A stretch of DNA of 64,000 nt from Desulfobacteraceae bacterium Eth-SRB2 (GCA_004193595.1 RPGQ01000044.1:88677-152676); one strand, 5' to 3'; counted from the stretch's first letter, positions 19,061-28,975 are shown. Program-made: numbers and translations. The notes: generated from the sequence alone by a model not told the origin.

Positions 19061-19507
19061 CTAGTGTCCCTTGAGTATCTCCTCTTTGAGAATTGTTATA
19101 CCGTACTGTAGATAGTCTTCTTGGCATCTCTTTACCCAAAACTCGCCTGCTAATGTGAGAAAAGAGGATTTTGTACGGGCTTTTGCCGTTGCCGATCTAG
19201 GGAAGTTATCAATAATTGACATTTCACCAAAAGAACGTCCCTTCGGTAAAGCGGCAATGACGACACTGTCTCCAGTTACAGATTTTTTAAGAACATCTAT
19301 TACTCCATCCAATACAAAGCAGATATAATTTCCTTTATCCCCTTCTTTAAAAAGGATTACACTCTTATTGATTTCGTAATAATTCATATGGGCTGCAACA
19401 ATATTTAGTTGATTTCCCTTAAGGGCATCAAATAATGGAAAGTCAATAAGGTAATCGATGATGTCTTTTCTCATCTTTTTTTCACGTATGATTTTAGTCT
19501 TTTTCAT
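19061..19507 (-). CDS. cyclic-nucleotide-binding-domain protein, probably C-terminally truncated
   Basis: 148 residues forming one cNMP-binding domain: a beta-roll with LFKEGDKGNYICFVLDGVIDV (about 53-73) and the phosphate-binding cassette FGEMSIIDNFPRSATAKA (about 93-110), which matches the consensus GE(x)6-8RSA. Such proteins act as cAMP/cGMP sensors or degenerate regulators. The helices after the barrel end abruptly at KEEILKGH; comparable single-domain proteins usually continue about 20 residues, so the tail may have been lost by a frameshift. No DNA-binding domain is present. Starts at Met1 or Met12 are both possible; neither has a good ribosome site. Confidence 0.75.
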   Translation of the reverse strand: MKKTKIIREKKMRKDIIDYLIDFPLFDALKGNQLNIVAAHMNYYEINKSVILFKEGDKGNYICFVLDGVIDVLKKSVTGDSVVIAALPKGRSFGEMSIIDNFPRSATAKARTKSSFLTLAGEFWVKRCQEDYLQYGITILKEEILKGH

Positions 19508-20989
19508 TTTATCACTACAGCTTAGGATTGGAAATTCATATTTTATGATTAATAAGGATTTAAATCAGAAACCCCGCGGTACAATCACCCGCTGGGTAAC
19601 ATTAAGGTTTTCCATGTTCACTTTCAAGCTTCTTAAATACCTCTTTCTCAACATTATCATGAGGTCTGAATTGAGTGATTCCTCCTGTAATGCATAATTC
19701 AAAATTGATTAAAGACTATCCAAAACAGGTGAATAAAGAACCCTGCCTGTGTTCCTGAAAAATAGCAAGTTTAATGCCAACAGGCGGAATACTATGTATA
19801 TCTCCATTAACTTTTTGTTTTAGTTTAAAAATTTGATGGCCATAAGCATATATGCTTCAAAAGTCCAGTTAATTTGACCGGTATTATTGTCTTTATCAAA
19901 GGGAAAATATTTCCTATCCCACAGCATTTCAAAGGAATGCCCTTAAGTGATGTTTCGTTGTCCAAAACCGAACACTAATTACCGAAACCCAATGTAAAAA
20001 AAATCTAAATTACCCTTGCGGACTTAACCTCTAATTTCGAATTTATATTCGCATTTAAAAAAGAAAAGGCAGACCAAAACATATGGGTGTCTATCTTTTT
20101 ATTGCCGCGCCGGTGATAGCAGAAAGAACAACTTCCGTTGGTTTCCGATAGCCCATTAAAGAATGGAGTTATTTTTTTAAGTTTTCCATAAAAACAATAA
20201 AGAAGCTGAACACCCGGATCAGGAAAGCGGTGTACGTTATTTCGAGAAATAGTTTCATGTCGTTTTCAAGATTATATCTCTGAGAAAGCTATAATCTAAA
20301 AGACGTTCCCGAAAGCCTTAAACCAATAAACCAATGGACATCCCCAATATTCCCAAGGCATCAAGGCCGAAGCTGTAGTCGTCTACCGCAAGGCCTTGAT
20401 AACGAAGGAGATGCGGTATCATCGGCTTTCCGAAAGGTAAACAACACAGCAAAATAAGGTGTTTTCATTGGATGCCGCCAACGGTTAGATCTTATGATAG
20501 TTGCTCCAATCAACCAAATCCTTTGTCTAAGCTGTTTAACGTATAATCTAATGTGTTGTTTATGCAGCGATAGTGTTATGGAATGATTATGGATAATGGG
20601 GAAATTTGGTGATTTTTGTAAACGAATATGTTTCTGTGATTTTGCGCGATTTTTTGGTTGCATCAAGGGTTATTGAAACATAACCAACATAATCGGCGAC
20701 AATCCGACACTATAGGAATTCGATATCATAACCACTGAATCGACTTCAAATTTCAAAATAGCAGTAAACACAAGTTTCGAATTAATGATTTCTAATCGAA
20801 ATCATAACCATATTAGAGTGGTCTGAATTGAAGATTTAAGGAACCTTGAATATTCTATTAAAAATCAAGAACATATTAATTAGGATTTTCCGACTTCAAC
20901 CCAGATCTTCTGATGAGGGCATTGCCAATAGTGTTTGGGGATGTACCAATAAAAGGATTAGTCCTTATTTCTCTTAAGTGCCCCCCTTT
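19508..20989. other. 1.5-kb spacer without a recognisable gene
   Basis: All frames are short and show no familiar motif. An opposite-strand frame of 101 codons at 20361-20666 has Arg/Gln/His-rich composition and is not convincing. Possibly decayed genes. Confidence 0.4.
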
Positions 20990-21511
20990 TTACCAGTGAT
21001 ACCAGCCACGATGGTAATGGTAAGGAGGATACCGGTAATAACCAGGTGGTGGTGGAGCAGGGTAATAATATACCACTGGCGCCGGAGGAACACAGACTTC
21101 TTCGACCGTTTCCTTTACCAGCTTCCCATTCTCCCAAATCCGCTTCCGCACTTTTTGGCAATTGGCGGCATTCGTCCTTTCAGGAATGGCTTCAACGGCA
21201 TGTCCGCTTTTATCATAATAAATTACAGGCTTGCCATACTGGGCCGAAGCTCTTGCTGCCTGATAATCTTGATCTGCCGCATTGCCGACCAAGGCCCCAA
21301 AAATGGTTCCTGCAGCCAGCCCGGCTAGGGTGCTCTCAGTATTGCCTCCAATCGCCTGGCCAATAAGAGCGCCTGTACCGGCACCTACTACAGCTCCAAC
21401 CTGGGTAGGGTATCCGTTAGGGAGATAGTAAGGATAGTAAGGATAGTAAGCGCATGATACAAAAAAGAAAGATAGAGTCAGTGTTAATATAACTATATGA
21501 TATTTTTTCAT
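20990..21511 (-). CDS. glycine-zipper outer-membrane lipoprotein
   Basis: 173 residues. The signal peptide ILTLTLSFFFVSC ends in a lipobox-like FVSC, so Cys20 is probably lipidated. Then a Tyr/Pro run, followed by a glycine-zipper segment (VGAVVGAGTGALIGQAIGG and AGLAAGTIFGALVG, about residues 38-76) that is typical of small envelope lipoproteins of the SlyB/OmpA-leader type. The middle has GHAVEAIPERTNAANCQKV, and the tail is Tyr/Pro/His-rich (YPAPPPPGYYRYPPYHYH). Role in envelope integrity is inferred from the family. AGGA before the ATG. Confidence 0.85.
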   Translation of the reverse strand: MKKYHIVILTLTLSFFFVSCAYYPYYPYYLPNGYPTQVGAVVGAGTGALIGQAIGGNTESTLAGLAAGTIFGALVGNAADQDYQAARASAQYGKPVIYYDKSGHAVEAIPERTNAANCQKVRKRIWENGKLVKETVEEVCVPPAPVVYYYPAPPPPGYYRYPPYHYHRGWYHW

Positions 21512-22246
21512 TTTTCCTGCCGGAGAATCCCCTGATCTTTTTTAGTCGCCTTCAGTTTGCTTATGGCTGATTCACATAAAATCCCTGTTATGTTCATAAC
21601 ATAACGATCATTTCCACTGGTACAAAATCCTTTTTAACTCGCTTCTTTGTTTCTCACCCCTTTTATCATTTAGACGATCAAAGGCAAAAAATAGTTTACT
21701 GCACATGAGAAGTCATTAAATTATTATTGAATTGGTTGAGTTGATAAGAATTCGCTTTTTAATAGCTAATTTAGGCAAAATATAGAAATGTGTACGATAA
21801 CCGAATGAATAACAATATGTTGTACAGTATGGTATGCAAAATAAATTTTTATCCTCATATCGAGGATTTAAATAATGATACAAAATATGGATCGAATTGT
21901 CAACCTGACGATTTTATCCAAAGTTGCAAAATTTACAGTAATTTTGAGCGAAAATCACCCATCTGCCCGAGAAGGGATTTTCTTAACATAACAGTAAGCG
22001 TCTGCCGGATAATCAGGGTCGGTCAGGTAGTAATCCGCCGCTGGGGCTGCTGAATCACTATAGCCGCTTACGGCGCTACCGCTCAACGCCTGCAAAAGCC
22101 CGGCAAGTAAATTTAGCAAATGCTTGGCTTGTAAAGGACACAATCTTCAATTACTGTACAGGGGTGTTAAACGAAAAGGCTTAAAATTGCGATAAGTCAC
22201 CGGCAAGGTTCTTTACAACGGGTTTACAATATCCGGAAATGTGGGG
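21512..22246. other. spacer without a recognisable gene
   Basis: AT-rich up to 21950, then a GC-richer patch at 21990-22110 that looks like a fragment of other DNA. No gene supported. Confidence 0.35.
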
Positions 22247-22327
22247 TAACGCTAAAGTAAGCGGCGTTAAAAGCTGTGTGGAGCGTAGCGGAACACATCT
22301 TTTAACGTCCGATTCACTGACGGTTTA
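22247..22327. repeat. 80-nt imperfect palindrome, attC-like in shape
   Basis: Centre GCTGTGTGGAGCGTAGCGGAACACATC lies between GCGTTAAAAG and CTTTTAACGTC, and the outer parts (AACGCTAAAGTAAGCGG and its counterpart CCGATTCACTGACGGTT) also pair with mismatches. The shape and the TCCGCTACGCTCC core recall integron attC sites, but the terminal 7-mers do not fit the attC consensus and no integron integrase is in the window. Confidence 0.4.
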
Positions 22328-22365
22328 TATGGCTTGTTTTATTACGGAAAAAGAGTAATTATTAT

Positions 22366-23061
22366 TCAGAAGTTGATTATTCTGAAAATATATTTCATAC
22401 AAAAATATATTCCGATTATTAAAAAAAGCAAGCCGGTTATACGTCTCAGCCACAATTCCACAGCAGCAAGTTTGTTGAAAAAATTTCCTGCCAAGCGTGA
22501 AGAATAGGAAATGATTAATGAAAACAATAAAACAGGAAGTGCTGTACCAACTCCGTAAAGAAACGGCAGAACCAACCTTGATTCATATTTCAATGAAAGG
22601 GGAATAATGCTCCCGAAAAAAAGCGCAGCAGATATCGGACAGAAAGAAAGCGCAAAAATGAATCCGAGAATACATGCGCCGACAATACTGCCGGCTCCCA
22701 GGCGGTTTTGAAAATTCTCGCTGAAACTTAATCCGCCGAAGCTGAACGACAAGATTTCTAAAACAAACAAGCCTGCGATTATCAGCAAGGGACCGAGAAT
22801 TTTGTTCATATTATTTTGAAGAAAAAAAGATATTTCGGGAACTGAAAGAAGACTGAACACGATTATGAAGCTGATGACCACATAAGCAAATGCCCTTCCG
22901 ATTGTATAAAAAAAGCCCGCAATCAGAGTGCCGTAAGAGTTTTTTATCTGCTTTCCGATATATGTGGTGGCAATGATGTTGGTGGCAAGCGGACACGGAC
23001 TGATCGAAGTAAGAATGCCGAACCAGATTGCGGAAAATGCGGGAATAAGACTGAGTTCCAT
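22366..23061 (-). CDS. arsG: ArsG-family / CcdA-like membrane transporter
   Basis: 231 residues with six predicted transmembrane helices in two halves. Both halves carry the CcdA/DsbD-type Pro-Cys motif: SISPCPLATNI (about residues 18-28) and ALSFCPISAALFFGSI (about 139-154). Family knowledge: ArsG-type permeases are proposed exporters of aromatic arsenicals and are encoded beside ArsF; related CcdA proteins move electrons across the membrane. It starts 2 bp after the ArsF stop, so the two are translated as a pair. The nearby acr3 and arsR remnant support an arsenic context. Substrate assignment is inferred. Confidence 0.8.
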   Translation of the reverse strand: MELSLIPAFSAIWFGILTSISPCPLATNIIATTYIGKQIKNSYGTLIAGFFYTIGRAFAYVVISFIIVFSLLSVPEISFFLQNNMNKILGPLLIIAGLFVLEILSFSFGGLSFSENFQNRLGAGSIVGACILGFIFALSFCPISAALFFGSIIPLSLKYESRLVLPFLYGVGTALPVLLFSLIISYSSRLAGNFFNKLAAVELWLRRITGLLFLIIGIYFCMKYIFRIINF

Positions 23062-23063
23062 GA

Positions 23064-23501
23064 TCAGTTATCCATATAATTTTTTACTTCCTGCGTGACG
23101 TAGGCGGAAAATTTTTCCTGATCCCTGAGAAGTCGCCACACCTTGTCCAAATTTTTCCATTTCGTCTGTTTTTCGCCTTTCACCTCTGTAATTATCAGCG
23201 ATTTGGTGAACAGACTGTATTCCTTGACAAAATGTCTATTTTCCGGGTTGTCGACATTTACAGGTTTCTACAGCAGCCTGCCTTCTTTCAGTGCTTTCAA
23301 AAAAGAGTGCTTTATTGCTTCATAAGACCATTTTTCTATTTTTGTACATGAAGGGCAACGGTATGTGCCGTGAAAATAATAGACTATAATTCTTGCTCTT
23401 TCAGGTGAGATTTTTGCATTTTTTTCAGCCGCTCCTGTTTCACCTGTCAGAAAAATAAGAACAGCAAATATGATGAAAACATGTTTCCTAACATTTCCCA
23501 T
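23064..23501 (-). pseudogene. arsF: ArsF-family thiol protein with internal amber codon
   Basis: 145 codons including the signal peptide VFIIFAVLIFLTGETGA and the thioredoxin-like motif YRCPSCTKIE (about residues 47-56). Codon 78 is TAG (23268-23270), after GRLL; the frame continues without any shift through KPVNVDNPENRHFV to VKNYMDN. In the family as I remember it this position is Trp (GRLVWKPVNV), so a single TGG to TAG change explains it. Family role: periplasmic thiol partner of ArsG. Real nonsense mutation, sequence error or readthrough cannot be separated here. AGGAG lies 11 bases before the ATG. Confidence 0.85.
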
Positions 23502-23747
23502 TGATTGAATTACTCCTTTCTTTAACCATCAATAATAATGCGTTCTCTGATATTTGTATCAGATTTTAATAAAAGCAATATAACCAGCAGATTATATAGT
23601 TTTTTTGCTATTAGAGTTAAAAAGTTTTTGTATAACATGCAATTTATAATGTTATCCAAAAGTATCCTGGCATTATTTGCTAACCGGAAATCCCGGCTTT
23701 CATTTAAACTGTGGAAAAACGATTTTTAATTAAAATATGCATCTGCC

Positions 23748-24056
23748 TTATACTTTTTCGATTGTTTCATAAGGTTTTAACTTCAATGTGAGACCTTCAA
23801 TACCCTGGACTACCGCTTTACCACCATTTAGTAATGGGACCTCACAAACAGCTTTCCATAGCTCGCCGTTAATCAAAACTTGGCCTTGGGTCTTATCCCA
23901 TCGCTTAATTTCAACAACTTTTCCAATTATGCCCATCACGCCGTAATTAGATATTTTCCTTCGGTCTTTTATAAACCAAAACAGAGGAATCGCAACATGT
24001 TCAATAAACTCAAAGACAAGAAACCCGATTACTAATATGATAATCGCACTTTTCAC
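23748..24056 (-). CDS. NfeD-like short membrane protein
   Basis: 102 residues: one N-terminal transmembrane helix (IIILVIGFLVFEFIEHVAIPLF), then a short NfeD-type OB-fold (GKVVEIKRWDKTQGQVLINGELW, ending VQGIEGLTLKLKP). NfeD short proteins usually accompany stomatin/SPFH proteins and modulate membrane protein assemblies; no stomatin gene is adjacent here. It follows the next gene upstream by 12 bp on the same strand, so co-transcription is likely. A truncated relative lies at 26720-26968. Confidence 0.8.
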   Translation of the reverse strand: MKSAIIILVIGFLVFEFIEHVAIPLFWFIKDRRKISNYGVMGIIGKVVEIKRWDKTQGQVLINGELWKAVCEVPLLNGGKAVVQGIEGLTLKLKPYETIEKV

Positions 24057-24068
24057 CGAAGATTTTCC

Positions 24069-24680
24069 TCAGTCAACAATCTGATGGCCGACCACTATCA
24101 GAAGAATCATTATTAAAAAAGTTGCCGATGCCGTATGTAAGCGATAAACAAATTTCCGCATACCCCTGGGAGACACTTTGAATTTTAAAATTAAACCGAG
24201 AGAAACCATTATCGCCACCAATATTAAACTCCACTCAGGAAGTGGAGATGAACGACAAAAAGACAACAGAAAATGAAAAAAAGCTATACACAAGGCTATT
24301 GGATTTAAAACATAATGAAATCTCATCAGGTGTTTTTTCTGGAGCTGGTTAAATCTCTTCATCGAATTTTTAATTTTTGAATCTAAAGGAAAAAAATGGG
24401 TCATTGCTTTCACAAAGATGCTGAATGCAACCGTCAGATTGGCCAAAACTAAGATCCATGCAGCGCTTTGACCTGTAGTTTCATTCCCTTCGTCTTCTTT
24501 CTTCTCTTGTCGTCTATTATGGCCGAAAAAATCATCGAATTCTTTGCTAATTTTATATTGTTTGTAATGTCTATCACTTTTTTTGTGATCATCCGCCGGC
24601 GCTAAACTTGGGGAAACCTGAAAAACCAACAATATTAAAAAGACCCATGTAATGAATATCTTCCTATAATTCCTTGACAT
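24069..24680 (-). CDS. membrane protein with cytochrome-b-like His pattern
   Basis: 203 residues from ATG 24680, preferred over the longer frame because AAGGAGGTGGT lies 7-9 bases upstream and a signal-like segment FITWVFLILLVFQVSPSL follows directly. A charged stretch (DDHKKSDRHYKQYK) precedes four predicted transmembrane helices holding His residues at helix ends (KHLMRFHYVLNP, AFFHFLLS, YRLHTASATF, VVGHQIVD), as in small b-type cytochromes or ferric-reductase-like domains. Heme binding is inferred. The IS701 insertion lies just upstream, so its original promoter may be cut off. Confidence 0.6.
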   Translation of the reverse strand: MSRNYRKIFITWVFLILLVFQVSPSLAPADDHKKSDRHYKQYKISKEFDDFFGHNRRQEKKEDEGNETTGQSAAWILVLANLTVAFSIFVKAMTHFFPLDSKIKNSMKRFNQLQKKHLMRFHYVLNPIALCIAFFHFLLSFCRSSPLPEWSLILVAIMVSLGLILKFKVSPRGMRKFVYRLHTASATFLIMILLIVVGHQIVD

Positions 24681-24835
24681 TATCACCACCTCCTTATTTC
24701 TTTGAAGTTTCAAACGCCTACTGGTGGAATATTTCGATATCAATGCAAAAATCTGTTCAACAAATCCTTGGATAGTCCCCAAGCCCCGGAAACCTTTTCT
24801 TTTATTTTTCTAACGGTTTTTGTCACATATATTAG

Positions 24836-26375
24836 CCCTACAACGTTACTTACGGTTCTTTGATAAGTTTTAAAATACGTCTTCGCCTATGCGACAAGTA
24901 GGCTCTGTGGTTTTGATTCTGAACCCAGACAATTTGCTCGATCAGCGTCTCAAGCGTGTGGCGCTTCATTGGCAAGATGACTCTGATCAAAACCCTAAGC
25001 TGCGGTAGCGTAATAGACGGTGCTTTTTTTCCCCAACCTGATTTTCAGGTGCCAGAGGAAGAAATGAGCCAGCATGCACGTTAGCATGTGGTGATGCCAG
25101 CCTGTAAATTTTCGTACCTCATAGTGGTCCATGCCTAACTCGGATTTGGTTTCCTCAAAGCACTGCTCAATTGCCCATCGCAACCCACTGAGCCACACGA
25201 GCGTTTTCAGCCGTGTACTGGTGGATGCGTTGCTGATGAAAAAGCTGTATTGCGGCTCATCATCAAGTGTACGCCGAATCAACAACCACACGGTTTTCTG
25301 CGGAAGTCCGGCTGCCGACAGAATCATCTGCCGACGGGTATACTCATAGACGATCGGTCCTTTGGTGCCTTCAGATACTTTCCGGCGGTACCAGAAATAG
25401 TCATTGATATTTTTGGCCAACTCGTCCACAGAGATCGGTTTGCTATCTGGGTCAACCAAGACGGTCTTGGTTCTGGTTTTTCCGCCCCAAAGATATTGTT
25501 TGGTGATGGCCATTGGCCGCTTTAACCAACACAATGTATCTTTGGGAACCTGAACAAAGTACGTTTTGTCTGGCAAGGCTTCAACTGCTTCGACAAATTC
25601 CGGGCTGACACCATATAAAGAGTCGGCTAACACATACTTGAAAGGCAACGTTTCTTGTTTAACAATGGCACCGAGCATTTCCACGGCCAGTTGGGTTTGG
25701 TGCGGAAAACTGTTTTTGCAGGCAATTTGCACTTTTTCCGACGTTCAAAATATGCGTCGGTGAACCACTTTTTGGGAATAAACAGCCGTTTGTCGACTAT
25801 AGCATATCCTTGCTCTGAGACGTAGGCGGCTAAAACGCCAACTTGGCAGTTGTCGACTTTTCCGGCAGTTCCACAATATTGTCTGGCAACGCCTATAGAG
25901 TCTTGACCTTTTTTAATGAAGCCACTTTCATCAAAGATTAGTGCACCGTCTGGGCTGCCAAAATCGTCATTTACAAGATTACGATACTTAGCTATCATTT
26001 TATTGTCGTCCCAGGGTGCATCACTTACGAAACGTTGTACGGCCCTGATTAAGCATCTTCACAGCCAAAGTTTCAAGGGCCTTCAATTGATTTATTGCCT
26101 CGACATTGAACTGGCCTGCCATGTATTTGAAAAAGTGACCTCTGGATTCACTGCGCTGAAAACAATCAGCGAACTGTTCGTGAAAGCCACTGAGTTCATT
26201 TATAAAGTTTTTGATATCGCCTTTGCCAAGATCAAATTTCGGTACTGAGTAAAGGTGTTCGTCGCATCGAGTGATTGGTAACATGGTCTGCCTCCTTTTT
26301 TAAAGGGTTGTATCGAAATATAGCAGACCTTGGTATTAATATCAAGCTTAATTATTCATAACTATCGTTGTAGGG
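24836..26375 (-). mobile_element. IS701-family insertion sequence with TTAG target duplication
   Basis: 1540 bp. Both ends begin CCCTACAACG as inverted repeats, followed by similar bases (TTACTTACG and ATAGTTATG). The 4 bp TTAG is present directly outside each end (24832-24835 and 26376-26379), matching the YTAR target of the IS701 family. It carries one frame-broken transposase and splits a host gene (26362-26757). Confidence 0.9.
24850..26284 (-). pseudogene. IS701-family DDE transposase, frame-broken
   Basis: DDE transposase of about 470 residues, broken into at least four frames. N-terminal part from 26284 (ITRCDEHLYSVPKFDLGKGD), then LIFDESGFIKKGQDSIGVAR (first catalytic Asp region, about 25900-25960), then VLADSLYGVSPEFV (second Asp) and LRWAIEQCFEETKSELGMDHY (catalytic Glu region), and finally the tail MKRHTLETLIEQIVWVQNQN to a TAA at 24850. 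Frame changes are near 26010, 25690 and 25015. All key motifs are otherwise present. AGGAGG before the ATG. Confidence 0.88.
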
Positions 26376-26757
26376 TTAGGTTAGTTTTAGTTCCTCTTTC
26401 ATACGCCTCTTTACTGAAAACATGATCCTTAAAGCTTTTGAACTGCTTGTCCAACTCTTGACCTTTTTCTATCTCAGGAAATATTTTATTAGTTTTACAG
26501 TTATAAAGGGTATAGCTTGAGCAGTAATGCTTGGTTTTTTCCCATTTTGGCAATTTATTTAGGTGTTCCATGAACTCACCTTTTAAAAAACCCGGTTTTT
26601 CCGTTTTGTGAGGCCCTATGAACAAAATTTGTCCTTCAATAAAGCATTTCCCAGCCCTAAGGCCAGCAAAACCAGCGTGAGTTTCCCACCACACTTCGCC
26701 ATTTTTCTTTTTGATAATTTCATACCGACCTAATCGGTAAGACGTGTCCTCTGTCAT
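26362..26757 (-). pseudogene. hypothetical gene split by the IS701 element
   Basis: 131 codons, MTEDTSYRLGRYEIIKKKNG onward, whose last six codons and stop are supplied by the IS end. If the IS and one TTAG copy are removed, the frame continues on the other side for about 31 codons (from IYVTKTVRKIKEKVSGAWG) to a TGA near 24730, so the pre-insertion protein had about 160 residues. No family recognised; a conserved WWETHAGFAGLRAGKCFIEG stretch and several charged helices are visible. It overlaps the end of the truncated NfeD-like frame. Confidence 0.7.
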
Positions 26758-26968
26758 TCCCCCGCCTTTTGTTAAGCTTGATCAAAACTTGACCTTCAAT
26801 TTTATCCCATCGCTTAATTTCAACAACTTTTCCAATCATTCCCATCACGCCATAAGTAGATCTTTTCCTGCCTTTAAAAATGAACCAGAATAGCGGGAAG
26901 ATTAAATGTTCAATTAGCTCAAAGGCAATAAAGATGATTTCGATTGTTATTATGATTGTTTTTAGCAT
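26720..26968 (-). pseudogene. NfeD-like protein, C-terminally truncated
   Basis: Starts MLKTIIITIEIIFIAFELIE (ATG 26968) and closely parallels the NfeD-like protein at 23748-24056 (VMGMIGKVVEIKRWDKIEGQ against VMGIIGKVVEIKRWDKTQGQ). After GQVLI the sequence becomes unrelated (KLNKRRGNDRGHV) and stops, so the second half of the OB-fold is lost by deletion or frameshift. Confidence 0.75.
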
Positions 26969-27014
26969 GAATCTATGTGCCAATATACTTAACTCTTAAA
27001 CAGCGCGGGTTATT

Positions 27015-27278
27015 TCATGATACCGTATTTCTTAAATTGGATTTTATATAAGGCCAATGCAAGATAATATGTATTGCGACAACAACCATGAATATCAGTG
27101 CAACCCATTCATGGATTGCAATAAAAAAATGTCTAAGAGAAACTAAAAAACCTTCTCTTGCTTGATATCCTCTGGGCAATACAAGCCAATTTAGCAATCC
27201 AGTACTACATAAAATAATAAAAAGAATAAAGGATGTTACATTGACTATCCAAAGCTTTGAAGATCTTCCATTAGACAT
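27015..27278 (-). CDS. DUF4405-type small membrane cytochrome-like protein
   Basis: 87 residues with two long transmembrane helices. The first (VNVTSFILFIILCSTGLLNWLV) and the His-rich second part (LRHFFIAIHEWVALIFMVVV, AIHIILHWPYI) match the DUF4405 pattern, where paired His residues suggest two b-type hemes. It probably acts as a quinone- or heme-linked membrane subunit, but no partner is identifiable. It lies between the NfeD-like fragment and acr3, on the same strand. Confidence 0.75.
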   Translation of the reverse strand: MSNGRSSKLWIVNVTSFILFIILCSTGLLNWLVLPRGYQAREGFLVSLRHFFIAIHEWVALIFMVVVAIHIILHWPYIKSNLRNTVS

Positions 27279-27358
27279 ACACTATCCTCCAATAGAACAT
27301 TGCTTAGATTTTTATCCTTCGTAACGTCAAAGGTTTATTTCCTTTATCATTCTGCTTT

Positions 27359-28534
27359 TCAGGAAAACCAGTGGTCGGTCTTCAAACAAATTTTTACTAA
27401 CATAAGCATAACCGGCACTTCGATCAGTACCCCTACAACTGTGGCCAGAGCCGCTCCGGATGAAAGACCGAAAAGCAAAACCGCTGTAGCAATGGCCACT
27501 TCAAAATGATTGGAGGCACCGATCATGGCCGAAGGGGCCGCATCCGTATAATTAAGACCCATCATTCTGGCCAAACCGTATGCCAGCCAAAAGATCAGAT
27601 TGGTTTGAATAAAAAGGGGTATGGCAATCCAGAGTATGGTCAAGGGGTTGGATACAATAACATCGCCTTTAAAGGAAAAAAGAAGTACCAGCGTAACCAG
27701 TAAGGCTGTAATTGTAATTGGAGTTAACACGTGTAGAAATTTTTCTTTGAACCATGTTTCACCCCGTGCCCGGATAATAAGTTTCCTGGAAGTATAGCCC
27801 GCCACAAGCGGCAGTGCCACATATATTCCAATGGAAAGTACCAGTGCTTGCCACGGAACCGGGAGCCGTCCAACGCCCAGAAGGAAGCCTCCCAAAGGAC
27901 CAAAGAGAAAGAGCATGACAAGGGAGTTGATAGCCACCATGACAAGTGTATGGCCATCATTTCCGCGGGCCAAAAACCCCCAGACAAGAACCATGACCGT
28001 ACAGGGCGCAATCCCTAAAAGTATGCACCCTGCCAGATAGCTTCGCCAGAGAGGCACCTCAAGCACCTTTAATCCGTTGACCAGAATAACTTTCCCGACG
28101 CCGTGCGTTGCACCCACCGTAAGATTTAGACCCAAGGGCATCTTGACATGGTCAACGGCTTCTGGACCAATAAAATTATAAAACAGCGTACCGAGAAAGA
28201 AGATCGAAATAGCATACATGGTGAACGGTTTGATGGCCCAGTTAACGAACAAGGTCAAGCCCACCGGTTTGATGTTTTTGCCAGCCATGAGGACTTCGCC
28301 GAAATCAATCTTAACCATAATGGGGTACATCATAAAGAAAAGACAGATGGCGATAGGAATAGAAACTACTGGTGCGTCTCCTACGTAAATGGCAAGACCG
28401 TCGAGGTGTTTTGCTATTCCCGGGGCAACTTTTCCAAGGGCAATCCCAGCCACAATTGAAAGCGCCACCCAGACCGAAAGGTACTTTTCAAAAAAACTAA
28501 GACCTTTTGATTCTTTGTCGATACTTTGCTTCAG
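27359..28534 (-). CDS. acr3: ACR3-family arsenite efflux permease (start region uncertain)
   Basis: Exports As(OH)3 across the inner membrane using the proton gradient. Ten transmembrane helices are predicted. Family stretches are visible: [26 protein letters not shown], and the helix with the conserved Cys, [20 protein letters not shown]. The first in-frame start-like codon near the family start is a GTG at 28468, but the frame is open and family-like further upstream ([16 protein letters not shown]) to 28534, with no ATG/GTG/TTG. A GTG preceded by GGAG at 28542-28544 lies in another frame, so a one-base indel near 28530 probably hides the real start. Together with the arsR remnant this is an ars operon. 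Confidence 0.88.
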   Translation of the reverse strand: MKQSIDKESKGLSFFEKYLSVWVALSIVAGIALGKVAPGIAKHLDGLAIYVGDAPVVSIPIAICLFFMMYPIMVKIDFGEVLMAGKNIKPVGLTLFVNWAIKPFTMYAISIFFLGTLFYNFIGPEAVDHVKMPLGLNLTVGATHGVGKVILVNGLKVLEVPLWRSYLAGCILLGIAPCTVMVLVWGFLARGNDGHTLVMVAINSLVMLFLFGPLGGFLLGVGRLPVPWQALVLSIGIYVALPLVAGYTSRKLIIRARGETWFKEKFLHVLTPITITALLVTLVLLFSFKGDVIVSNPLTILWIAIPLFIQTNLIFWLAYGLARMMGLNYTDAAPSAMIGASNHFEVAIATAVLLFGLSSGAALATVVGVLIEVPVMLMLVKICLKTDHWFS

Positions 28535-28765
28535 CTACTGTCACTTTTTCTCCTTTGCTTTCAAGAGGATTCCAGCAACTTTAATAATCAAAACAAAACT
28601 GGTTTAGAGGTTCTGCAATATTGTTAATGTTTGAATTTTCCAGAGGCGGGCAATTCTCTATCCCTTTGCACTCCCAGCTCCCAGTGAAACAAAGACCATA
28701 AAGGCTTATAAACCCATTATATACAATCCTATATCAGCATATAACGATTTAATGAGGCAAAAAAA

Positions 28766-28975
28766 TTATTTTTTACATAGTTCATCGCGATTTAAATAAG
28801 GAACTTTTTTAATTAATTCAACGACCTCAGAATCGCCTTCCAGCCAATGTTTAAGCTTACCAAGCAAACTGGCTGCATAGGGACTGCTTTTACCGTTGTT
28901 CAGGGAATAATTAACCCACAGACCGTCTTTTCGATAATCCACCAGACCTGCTTCTTCCAGTAAGACCGTTTTAAA
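28766..28975 (-). pseudogene. arsR: arsR repressor, C-terminal remnant
   Basis: Minus-strand frame LLEEAGLVDYRKDGLWVNYS to RDELCKK, the final part of an ArsR-type winged helix and its C-terminal helix. The DNA-binding half is missing; homology ends at about 28966-28980, exactly where the 5-kb repeat arm begins. It would have been the upstream regulatory gene of acr3. Confidence 0.85.

Noticed and set aside
20361..20666. 101-codon minus-strand frame
   Set aside because: Arg/Gln/His-rich, no ribosome site and no familiar motif.
22247..22327. Firm call of an integron attC site
   Set aside because: Terminal boxes do not fit RYYYAAC/GTTRRRY and no integrase is present; kept only as a shape similarity.
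23268..23270. TAG in arsF as a pyrrolysine codon
   Set aside because: The family position is Trp, one base away from TAG; no Pyl signal or pyl genes are visible in the window.
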